Source: Baffinella frigidus (taxonomy: Eukaryota; Cryptophyceae; Cryptomonadales; Baffinellaceae). Taken from it: a DNA stretch of 13,071 bases. The stretch is taken from assembly GCA_026770585.1 (NCBI GenBank), contig MU646871.1, forward strand, positions 156,982-170,052, given 5' to 3'. Below, piece by piece: positions 6,706 through 12,228 of the stretch (positions within the stretch are counted from its first letter, which is position 1; every line of letters starts with the position of its first letter). The notes beneath the pieces are model-generated. The model was not told the origin of the DNA. It saw only the letters and a list, made by a program, of their open reading frames with translations, and ran no database searches. Made by a program: the position numbers and the translations under genes.

Positions 6706-6969
6706 AGAAGGTCATCGAGTGGTAGGTCTTGCTCTCGAATCGGTAGTCTTCGTGTACCTGAAAGAGAGAGAGAGATAGAGAGGGAGGGAGGGAGGGAGGG
6801 AGAGAGAGGGAAGGAGAGAGGGAGAGAGAGAGGGAGCGAGCGAGAGAGAGAGAGAGAGCGAGAGAGAGAGAGAGAGAGAGAGGCTGTTGTTAGTACCTGC
6901 TCCCACCCACAACCAGAGAAGAAGGTCATTGAGTGGTAGGTCTTGCTGTCGAACCGGTAGTCTTCGTGT
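6706..6969 (+). repeat. (GA)n tract between 50-bp direct repeats
   Basis: 6706-6755 and 6920-6969 are 50-bp direct repeats with 3 mismatches (AGAAGGTCATCGAGTGGTAG at the start, GGTAGTCTTCGTGT at the end). Between them, 6761-6882 is a nearly pure purine (GA, GGGA, GCGA) tract on the plus strand. Long Ser/Leu-rich open frames on the minus strand are translations of this tract and not genes. Confidence 0.9.
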
Positions 6970-7150
6970 CCACACGAGGCTATCCATGCGAACATATTCA
7001 TACGTCAATTATTGGATTATTGCCCAGGAAACACGCCAAAAGTCAGCATTTGATCACGTTTCCGTACGGACATCCGTACGGAAACGTGATCACTTCCCCA
7101 CAATTTTTAAAATGTCCTTTTATTCTGTTCGCATGGATAGCCTCGTGTGG
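6970..7150. mobile_element. Foldback element, C-related, 181 bp, 24-bp perfect TIRs
   Basis: CCACACGAGGCTATCCATGC-GAAC at the left and its exact complement at 7127-7150. The centre (7051-7092) is a palindrome with 19-bp perfect arms (TGATCACGTTTCCGTACGG) and loop ACAT. The GATCACGT edge and flanking TTTTTAAAATGTCC resemble family C. It interrupts the second 50-bp repeat: 6969 ...CTTCGTGT, then GTACCTG resumes at 7151, while the first repeat reads CTTCGTGTACCTG unbroken. Confidence 0.85.
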
Positions 7151-7371
7151 GTACCTGCGACCCGAGAGGAAGGTGCTTTCATTACGGAGGGTTGGGCATC
7201 GCGCATCGTGCAGCATTGCCGACGAAAGAACAAACGGCTCCAAGAACGCACACGGAATACCCTACCCAAGAGCCTGGCGTGGACCCTCGCATTTCGGAAG
7301 GACCTTTCTAATCGAGCGCGCTTCCCAACCACCCGTTTCATTCAAGGCTGTGTCGCCGCCAGCAGCTCAAG
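7151..7371. other. Non-coding or unrecognised stretch
   Basis: A plus-strand open frame crosses this stretch (about 7130-7414) but starts inside the foldback and ends in an A-type TIR, and I recognise no domain. No repeat relation to the rest of the window was seen. Confidence 0.4.
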
Positions 7372-7575
7372 TACAGGGGTACCTCGCTCTACATTTAACA
7401 ACCCCACATTTTAAATACTCCCTCTTCCAGCCTCGAGTGGGCATCCTTTCTTATGAGCCCCTCCCTCCTCATAAGAAAGCGCGCGCCCCGTAGGACCATC
7501 ATAGGGCCCTAGGCATAGTCCTACTGTAGGGTCCTAGGGGGAGGCGCTTTCTTATGAGCGAGGTACCCCTGTAAG
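7372..7575 (+). mobile_element. MITE family A, copy 5, left TIR split
   Basis: The left TIR tip TACAGGGGTACCTCGCTC (7372-7389) is separated from the rest of the TIR (CTCATAAGAAAGCGCG at 7468) by about 78 bp, which include a family C end in reverse orientation and the hairpin TTTCTTATGAG...CTCATAAGAAA (7447-7478). Core GTAGGACCATCATAGGGCCC, then TAGGCATAGTCCTACTGTAG; right TIR TTTCTTATGAGCGAGGTACC, then CCTGTA. Its core serves as an empty site for two insertions elsewhere (609-711, 10853-10945). Confidence 0.75.
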
Positions 7576-7648
7576 GGGTGTGCTCCCCTGGAGGGAGATG
7601 ACAGGACCCACTCGAGGCTGGAAGAGGGAGTATTTTAAATGTGGGGTT
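7400..7648. repeat. Perfect 42-bp inverted repeat
   Basis: 7400-7441 and 7607-7648 are exact reverse complements over 42 bp (AACCCCACATTTTAAATACT ... CCTCGAGTGGG). The right arm is the start of the C element at 7607; the left arm is an isolated piece of the same end inside A copy 5. The absence of mismatches implies recent copying or gene conversion. Confidence 0.9.
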
Positions 7649-7843
7649 TTTAAAATTAGCACCAGTCACGGGCATGCTTGGTCACGTAGCTCAAGTTATA
7701 GCTTGAGCTATAACGTAGCTATAACTTGAGCTACGTGACCAAATGCCCCTATTTGTGTGAAAATTACTACACAATTCCCCCCCCCTCTTCACTTGTAAAA
7801 GAATGACTGTTTTAAAATGGTCATACTTCTAGCCTCGAGTGGG
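7607..7843 (+). mobile_element. Foldback family C, copy 1, 237 bp
   Basis: Ends CCCACTCGAGGCTGGAAG and TCTAGCCTCGAGTGGG. In order: GAGTATTTTAAATGTGGGG, ACCAGTCACGGGCATGCTTG, a private palindromic core (7678-7742; 25-bp perfect arms starting TTGGTCACGTAGCTCAAG), CGCCCC-like ATGCCCCTATTTGTGTGAAA, ATTACTACAC, CACTTGTAAAAGAATGACTG and TTTTAAAATGGTCA. No coding potential. Confidence 0.85.
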
Positions 7844-7879
7844 CATGGACGCGAGGCAGGGGTGGGAAATAGGCTTCTA

Positions 7880-7998
7880 GGCCTGTCTCGGTCTATTCGG
7901 GCTCACCAATCTGGTGGGCCCGGGATCTGTCCCGCTCCAAAGTTGACGGATTTGTACCGCGCACCCAGCGTGTCAACCTGAGAAGAGTCGGGCAATCT
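7880..7998 (+). repeat. Dispersed repeat family F, copy 2
   Basis: CTGTCTCGGTCTATTCGGGC, TCACCAATCTGGTGGGCCCG, CCGCTCCAAAGTTGACGG and GCGCACCCAGCGTGTCAACC match the complement of 239-390 and, for the last part, 9300-9330 and 8668-8686. Confidence 0.8.
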
Positions 7999-8031
7999 CA
8001 TCTCGGAACATACCAGAAACTGTCCACATAA

Positions 8032-8255
8032 AGAGGCATAAGATAGCATCGTCGTATGCCTAAAATAGCATATACACCCTCATCTTCGGCGTCGGAAGCC
8101 TAAGATAGCGGGACAGATTCTGTCGTGTTCCAAAATTGAATCAGAGGTAGGACGTGCCTGGACGCAGCCAGTCTTGAGCTATCTTAGGCTTCCGACGCCG
8201 AAGATAAGGGTGTATATGCTATTTTAGGCATACGATGATGCTATCTTATGCCTCT
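8032..8255. mobile_element. Foldback with 77-bp arms and conserved loop motif (J1)
   Basis: Arms 8032-8108 and 8179-8255 are complementary over 77 bp with only two mismatches, both of the G:T-tolerant transition kind. They begin AGAGGCATAAGATAGCATC. The 70-nt loop holds GTGCCTGGACGCAGCC, the motif found in the loops or flanks of four other sites (8587, 8862, 9217, 9415). Excellent hairpin-RNA or cruciform candidate. Confidence 0.9.
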
Positions 8256-8282
8256 TGGGTTAACCTGTGGTCTGCACCCTCG

Positions 8283-8419
8283 ACTCTCAGCAGAGAGATT
8301 GATAATTTATTGCCAAACAACACACATGCTACGCATTGTGCCACTACTGTACCCCGTGTCGGCCGCTCATACGAGCATTTTCCGGATGGATTCTACCTCC
8401 ACCTCCTACACTCTCCGCA
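8283..8419 (+). mobile_element. Retroposon-like family H, copy 2, with 10-bp direct repeats
   Basis: The insert 8293-8409 is the homologue of 5101-5232. ACTCTCAGCA (8283-8292) and ACTCTCCGCA (8410-8419) flank it with one mismatch. A paralogous unfilled site, GACTCTCCGCACGGA at 9465-9479, sits in the same GGTCTGYACYCYCGACTCTC context, which supports true insertion. Confidence 0.8.
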
Positions 8420-8425
8420 CGGAGA

Positions 8426-8686
8426 CCGCACGGAGAGAAGAACGGGTTGCTTGACGAATCAAAATTCGATCCGAAAGCAAAAATACCTTCTCTGCAGTCC
8501 TTTCTACGGAAGGGCGCGTCGTTGGCATATGTTGGGAGAAATTAAAACCTAAAGGACCTAAAGCCCTGTTACTATGAAGATGAACGTGCCTGGATGCAGC
8601 CGGTTTTGTGGCAAGTCCATCTTCATAGTAACAGGACCGTGAACTCGAGTGGGGCAGAGCTGAAAGCCGCGCACCCAGCGTGTCAA
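8426..8686 (+). repeat. 261-bp segmental duplication, copy 1
   Basis: Collinear without gaps with 9057-9317 and only about five substitutions by eye. It contains a G module (8460-8565), the J2 hairpin (8566-8634) and the start of an F module (8646 on). Confidence 0.9.
8566..8634. mobile_element. Hairpin J2, 17-bp arms, conserved loop motif
   Basis: CTGTTACTATGAAGATG pairs exactly with CATCTTCATAGTAACAG. The 35-nt loop contains GTGCCTGGATGCAGCCGG, one base different from the J3 copy. Confidence 0.9.
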
Positions 8687-8696
8687 ATTTCACAGG

Positions 8697-8835
8697 AAAA
8701 CGATTTTAATTTCAAACTTTTGATTCAATGAGAATTACCACACGAATTTTTTAATATTACTAGTAAAACTCATTATGTGCAGTAAATTTCATTGCCAGAA
8801 ATTTTTAAATCAAAACCGATTCCCTATGAAATTGG
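8697..8835 (+). repeat. AT-rich family I, uninterrupted copy
   Basis: CGATTTTAATTTCAAAC ... TTAATATTACTAGTAAAACT, CATTATGTGCAGTAAATTTC, ATTGCCAGAAATTTTTAAAT ... TTCCCTATGAAA. Its two ends are loosely inverted. The second copy at 11980-12228 is split by an insertion. Confidence 0.8.
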
Positions 8836-8925
8836 AAACACTCGGTCAATCAGAGGTAGGGCGTGCCTGGACGCAGCCGGTCTTATGAGATCTTATGAGA
8901 GCCGATGGTCTGTACCCCAGACTCT

Positions 8926-9188
8926 CCTTTAGGTTATTTAGGTTGTGATTTCTCCCAAGAGAGCCCAACGACACGCCGTTCCGTAGAAAAGATCTGCAGA
9001 AAAAGCATTTTTGCTTTCGGATCGCGTTCAGCTCTCCGGTGCAGAGGCTCGAGAAGCCGCACGGAGAGAAGAACGAGTTGCTTTACGAATCAAAATTCGA
9101 TCCGAAAGCAAAAATGCTTTCTCTGCAGTCCTTTCTACGGAAGGGCGCGTCGTTGGCATATGTTGGGAGAAATTAAAACCTAAAGGAC
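8926..9188. mobile_element. Family G foldback, about 263 bp
   Basis: Left arm 8926-9025 (CCTTTAGG ... CCCAACGACACGCCGTTCCG ... AGCATTTTTGCTTTCGGATC) is complementary, with scattered mismatches, to right arm 9099-9188 (GATCCGAAAGCAAAAATGCT ... CGTCGTTGGCATATGTTGGG ... CCTAAAGG). Single-arm relatives lie at 3790-3936 and 8460-8565, and a diverged one at 1101-1191. Confidence 0.85.
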
Positions 9189-9317
9189 CTAAAGCCCTGT
9201 TACTATGAAGATGAACGTGCCTGGACGCAGCCGGTTTTGTGGCAAGTCCATCTTCATAGTAACAGGACCGTGAACTCGAGTGGGGCAGAGCTGAAAGCCG
9301 CGCACCCAGCGTGTCAA
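9057..9317 (+). repeat. 261-bp segmental duplication, copy 2
   Basis: Gap-free partner of 8426-8686. It overlaps the right arm of the G foldback, which suggests the duplication unit was copied from here without the left arm. Confidence 0.9.
9197..9265. mobile_element. Hairpin J3, 17-bp arms
   Basis: Identical arms to J2. The loop contains GTGCCTGGACGCAGCCGG. Confidence 0.9.
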
Positions 9318-9455
9318 CTTGAGAACAGTCGGCCAACCCGAGTGGGGCAGAGCTAGACGGCACGTCAATTTTAGCATAGTCTGATAGTCAAACCGAGTGG
9401 GGCAGAGGTAGGGCGTGCCTGGACGCAGCCGGTCTTATGGCGAGAGCCGATGGTC
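9277..9455 (+). repeat. Family F modules in tandem
   Basis: CGAGTGGGGCAGAG begins at 9277, 9339 and 9394 (spacing 62 and 55), and once more at 8646. Each is followed by different sequence: GCGCACCCAGCGTGTCAACT; AGACGGCACGTCAATTTTAG; GTAGGGCGTGCCTGGACGCA. The last joins F to the J motif. Confidence 0.85.
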
Positions 9456-9528
9456 TGTACTCCCGACTCTCCGCACGGATAGTAGATCTCAACCTGCTCC
9501 CATACGGTATATTGGTTAACAGCATACT

Positions 9529-9749
9529 CCACTTGAGGCTAGAAATGTGACTATTTTAAAAGTTTGAACTTTACAAGTCCTTTACAAATGAAGGCAAACA
9601 AGAGGGGTGCAGTAATTTTCATAGAAATGGGGGCGTTTGGTCACGTATCCTGCGGATATCCGCGGGATACGAGACCAAGCCTGCCCATGGCCGGTACTAA
9701 ATTGCACAACCCCGCATTTAAAATACTCCCTCTTTCAGCCTCGAGTGGG
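9529..9749 (-). mobile_element. Foldback family C, copy 2, 221 bp, reverse orientation
   Basis: Reverse complement aligns along its length with 7607-7843: CCCACTCGAGGCTGAAAGAG, GGTACTAAAT equivalents, GGGCAGGCTTGGTC, CATTTGTAAAGGACTTG and TCTAGCCTCAAGTGG. The private core is 9637-9678 (CGTATCCTGCGGATATCCGC, then GGGATACG). Confidence 0.85.
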
Positions 9750-10051
9750 TGGACTACGGAGTCCCCACTGCACCCAGAATCTGTGTGTAACGTGACTAAG
9801 TTTGTATTGGTTAACACCATACACGCCTCCCTATCGGATGCAGGTTGGAAAATGGACGTCCCACGGAGGATCTAGGCCGCGGTCAGCCTCGAGTGGCATG
9901 TTGGGAAACCGACTCCTCTCAGAGGATCCAGGGCTGATTGGACCCGATAAGGTGTCGGTTGCCATCCAGTGATTTCCCGTAGCAGCGATAACAAGGTCCG
10001 CCTCGCATAAATCACCAAAGGACAAAAACACACGCATCGTAAGAGCTTCCA
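9750..10051. other. Unassigned DNA between inverted C copies
   Basis: About 300 bp flanked by two inverted C elements. An extra C-like terminus, TCAGCCTCGAGTGG, lies at about 9883-9896. TATTGGTTAACACCATAC (9805-9822) repeats 9510-9527 with one mismatch. A minus-strand open frame (about 9831-10055) has no recognised domain. Loss of a gene or simple filler are both possible. Confidence 0.45.
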
Positions 10052-10253
10052 CCACTCGAGGCTGGAAGTTGGAGTATTTTAAATGTGGAATTGTTAACTT
10101 TAGTACCAGTCACGGGCAGGCTTGGTCACGTTACTGGGAGAATTCCCCCAGGAACGTGATCAAACGCCCCTATTTGTGTGAAAATTACCCATTTTTTCTT
10201 CACTTGTAAAAGAATCCCAGTTTTAAAATGGTCACATTTCTAGCCTCCAGTGG
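10052..10253 (+). mobile_element. Foldback family C, copy 3, 202 bp
   Basis: CCACTCGAGGCTGGAAGTTG ... ACCAGTCACGGGCAGGCTTG ... core 10122-10163 (CTGGG...CCCAG inside TTGGTCACGTT/AACGTGATCAA) ... AACGCCCCTATTTGTGTGAA ... TCTAGCCTCCAGTGG. The C-run present in copy 1 is missing. Confidence 0.85.
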
Positions 10254-10358
10254 TAGTGTACAGTCTCCCCGGGGTCAAGTTGACGTACCCCCCCCCAAAA
10301 ATTTGACTTGGGACAACTCAAAATGTACCTCCCTGAGAGGGTAGGGTGGGCAGGATAC

Positions 10359-10408
10359 GTGAGTCATGTTATGCGGCTTCGGGCGCCGAGTCTCGTCGAA
10401 GTACAATC
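10359..10408 (-). CDS. Exon 2 of NlpC/P60-like (tubulin-ligase-associated) gene relic
   Basis: On the minus strand a CCGGCAG acceptor (10409-10415) precedes GA TTG TAC TTC GAC GAG... Joined in phase to exon 1 (TCA G|GA) it gives SISGLYFDETRRPKPHNMTHV-like sequence. From general knowledge of the family, the segment PGDLI-x2-SG-x-Y-(x)n-P-x2-HNMTHVE is typical of the NlpC/P60-like domain that precedes tubulin-tyrosine-ligase domains in ciliate, algal and animal proteins; the His in HNMTHV would be the family's conserved histidine. GTATCC after CAC is a possible donor, and the frame also stays open to about 10275 without family likeness. The exon end is therefore uncertain and no following exon was found. 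Confidence 0.6.
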
Positions 10409-10726
10409 CTGCCGGGGTTTGGGGATCGGGGTTTAGGGTGTGGGAAGTACACTCCTGCCGGCCCAGGATCACCAAACTGGTGAGCCCAATTAGACTGAGA
10501 GAGAGAGCTATACACTGGAGCGCTGGACAGCTTCCGACATAAAGGGGTCTTGAAAGCTCACTGGGAGCAGCCGCCTCTCTCTCTCTCTCGCCCACGCCTC
10601 AAATGCTACCAACGAGCGCCATACAACGAATCTAGAGCTGGAACTCCAGTTGAAAAGAGCAACTAAAACTATTGTATGGCGAGCCCAGATTAAGTGAGGC
10701 AGAGCAAGGCAACGTGTATCGCATCA

Positions 10727-10795
10727 CCTGAGATGACGATCGTCATCGATGGTCACCAGTCGACCAGGTCCTTCTCCGCTCGCGCTGGCACTCCT
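10727..10795 (-). pseudogene. Decayed duplicate of the exon 1 end, inside the intron
   Basis: GCGGAGAAGGACCT ... ATCTCAG|GTGATGC on the minus strand matches exon 1's TCGGAGAAGGACCT ... ATCTCAG|GTGAGGC. In the EKDL frame a TGA follows after DW. The donor sequence is retained, so it might act as a cryptic donor. Confidence 0.6.
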
Positions 10796-10804
10796 CCCCG
10801 GACA

Positions 10805-11015
10805 ACACTCTAGATAGAATGCAACCCCCCCTAGGACCACCGTCGGGCTCTAGTGGCTATATGTCTGCGTCATTTGACCAGGCCGTAACCTGGTACAAAT
10901 CCACTGATTTGACTGTGAATTCACTACCTCGAGACGTATAGCCACTAGGCAGAGGCCTACTGCAGGGTCCTAGGGGGGGGGGGGGGCGCTTTCTTATGAG
11001 CGAGGTACTCCGGTA
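10805..11015 (+). mobile_element. MITE family A, copy 6, carrying a 93-bp TA insertion
   Basis: The left core CCCCCCCTAGGACCACCGTC is present but the left TIR is badly decayed. The right side CTACTGCAGGGTCCTAGGGG, G-run and TTTCTTATGAGCGAGGTACT, then CCGGTA, is clear. Located in the intron of the gene relic. Confidence 0.7.
10853..10945. mobile_element. 93-bp inverted-repeat element (family K) at a TA site
   Basis: GTGGCTATATGTC and GACGTATAGCCAC are inverted ends (one mismatch), flanked by TA at 10851-10852 and 10946-10947. Excision would restore GGGCTCTAGGCAGAGGCCTA, matching GGGCCCTAGGCATAGTCCTA of A copy 5. Confidence 0.8.
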
Positions 11016-11076
11016 GCTCTGTCTCAGTCCATGTGTGCCCACCAAGTAGGCGAGCCCAGGCCCTTTTGTGCCTCAC

Positions 11077-11191
11077 CTGAGATGGAGATGAGGTCCCCGG
11101 GCTGGAGGTCCTTCTCCGACGCCACCGCGTCCGGGAGGGTGTCGAATTGGTACGCCTGGTTCCACCCTCCGACCACGAACCCGAAGTGGCT
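11077..11191 (-). CDS. Exon 1 (internal) of NlpC/P60-like (tubulin-ligase-associated) gene relic
   Basis: The minus-strand translation is SHFGFVVGGWNQAYQFDTLP followed by DAVASEKDLQPGDLISIS and a split Gly codon; exon ends CTCAG|GTGAGG, a consensus donor. Codons end mostly in G or C, unlike the flanking DNA. FGF-x-VG-x-WN-x-AYQ-x-DTLP ... EK-x-LQPGDLI is recognised from the NlpC/P60-like domain of tubulin-tyrosine-ligase-associated proteins (inference from remembered family features). The start is set at CGCAG|AGCCAC; an alternative acceptor CGCGAG|GGAATC would begin at 11202, and an in-frame TGA lies just upstream. Upstream exons with the catalytic Cys and downstream ligase exons were not found, so this is a fragment or a gene split by repeats. 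A plus-strand frame at 11031-11228 is its shadow. Confidence 0.65.
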
Positions 11192-11202
11192 CTGCGATTC
11201 CC

Positions 11203-11480
11203 TCGCGGGAGGTCAGCGACGATCCTAACGCTCGACGGCGTTATATATATATATATATCGCTCAGCCTTACGGCCGATCGTGCCGCACCACTTAGCAGCC
11301 ACCGGTGCCTTCGGGAAGCGGTCCATCTAAACGATTCCCGTACACACTGCAGATTCTTTCGCCAGTAACGTGACCAATCTTGCCCGAGTAGAAAGAGGGA
11401 TTGTCACGTCCATCTGCGAGTAAAGTTGTTTCCCACCCGGGAAACACGATGAGAGGTGTTAGATGCACACGAAAACACCA
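11203..11480. other. Unassigned region with (TA)n
   Basis: 11241-11258 is a short (TA)n run followed by TCGCTCAGCCTTACGGCC, repeated inverted at about 12914-12934. GTTTCCCACCCGGGAAAC (11429-11446) is a near-palindrome. No further exon of the minus-strand gene could be identified. Confidence 0.45.
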
Positions 11481-11704
11481 CCTCCTGGAGGTCAGCGCCG
11501 CCTGGCTGTGTTTTAGTGTAAAGCAGCTAAGGACTTGGTTATGTTCTGGTTTGTGAGGTACTCCTGTACCGGGTTGCAAGATGGGTGGGGAACGGGAACG
11601 TCCCACACCCAGCGGGGACCTCTCCGGGGTTTAGGGTTTAGGTTTTAGAACACCAACTCCTGGAGGTCAGCGCCGCCTGGCTGTGTTTTAGTGTAATGCA
11701 GCTG
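11478..11704. repeat. Direct duplication of about 40-45 bp
   Basis: CTCCTGGAGGTCAGCGCCGC, then CTGGCTGTGTTTTAGTGTAA, occurs at 11482-11521 and 11657-11696 without mismatch. Two telomere-type units (GGTTTAGGGTTTAGG) precede the second at about 11629-11643. Confidence 0.9.
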
Positions 11705-11709
11705 ATGCG

Positions 11710-11974
11710 TCAACGTGTAAAGCAACTGATGCTTTTTTGTGTAAAGCAAAAAAATGCTTTAATGGCCCCTACGCCCGGCAGACCGAAAAACGAAAGGCTA
11801 GGTCTCTGAGGACAAGTCCCATGTAGGCATATAATACCCATGTGGGCATATCCGGAGTGATTTGTCCCTAGAAGGTCGGTGGGGGGGGCATCAGCAGAGA
11901 GAGCAGAGACGGGGAACTTCGACTTTTCGAAAGTCGAAGTGGGTGTCAAAAAGCCTCCGGTGTCAACAAGCTAA
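11710..11974. other. Non-coding with two hairpins
   Basis: GCTTTTTTGTGTAAAGCAAA, then AAAATGC (11731-11757), folds on itself. ACTTCGACTTT-TCG-AAAGTCGAAGT (about 11908-11932) is a perfect 11-bp hairpin. No gene recognised. Confidence 0.55.
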
Positions 11975-11979
11975 TGCGG

Positions 11980-12228
11980 TAACGGTTTCAATTTAAAACC
12001 ATTGGATCCAGTGAAAATTACTACACGAATGCTTTAATATTACTAGTAAAACTCATTATGTGTAGTAAAGCCTCTGGAAGGCGACACGCGAGAGCAGAAA
12101 GATGCTCTAGCGAGTCACCTACCCAGAGTCATATATCACCGAGTATACAACAGTATACGAAGATAAAACTCATTATGTGTAGCAAATTTCATTGCCAGAA
12201 AGTTTTAAATTAAAACCGTTTCCCTATG
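11980..12228 (+). repeat. AT-rich family I, copy split by a 94-bp insert
   Basis: 11980-12069 and 12164-12228 together match 8697-8835. TAAAACTCATTATGTGTAG then TAAA / CAAA (23 bp, one mismatch) is present on both sides (12047-12069, 12164-12186), while the intact copy has it once (8764-8786). The insert 12070-12163 carries CAGTATACGA and AGAGCAGAAAGATGCTCT. Confidence 0.8.

Larger units (their letters stand above)
10409..11076 (-). other. GT-AG intron, 668 bp, with TIR-like ends and nested MITEs
   Basis: Begins GTGAGG (11076 downward) and ends CCGGCAG (10409). The first 63 bases (GGCCTGGGCTCGCC ... GGACTGAGACAGAGCTA) are the imperfect complement of sequence near the other end (TAGCTCTCTCTCTCAGTCTA ... 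GGGCTCACC ... CCTGGGCC, about 10458-10511). Family F resembles these ends. Inside: an A MITE with nested TA insertion, a small hairpin (10617-10681, CGCCATACAA/TTGTATGGCG), a decayed exon-1 end, and a duplicated acceptor (10448-10460). It has the architecture expected of a transposon-derived intron. Confidence 0.6.

Noticed and set aside
6639-7008. Long Ser/Leu-rich minus-strand frames
   Set aside because: They are translations of the (GA)n tract and its flanking direct repeats.
7130-7493. Plus-strand frames of 175-186 codons
   Set aside because: They begin inside foldback DNA and end in a MITE terminus; no recognised domain.
9277-9407. CRISPR-like pattern: 14-bp repeats with 41-48 bp spacers
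   Set aside because: Only three units, spacers are themselves dispersed repeats, and the window is eukaryotic.
9831-10055. Minus-strand frame between the C elements as a third exon
   Set aside because: No continuation of the NlpC/P60-like sequence and no suitable acceptor in phase.
11031-11228. Plus-strand open frame of 65 codons
   Set aside because: Antisense shadow of the minus-strand exon, which shows family motifs, codon bias and a consensus donor.
11292-11606. Minus-strand 104-codon frame as the upstream exon of the gene relic
   Set aside because: It overlaps one copy of the 40-bp duplication, ends in a stop before exon 1, and shows none of the expected upstream family motifs.
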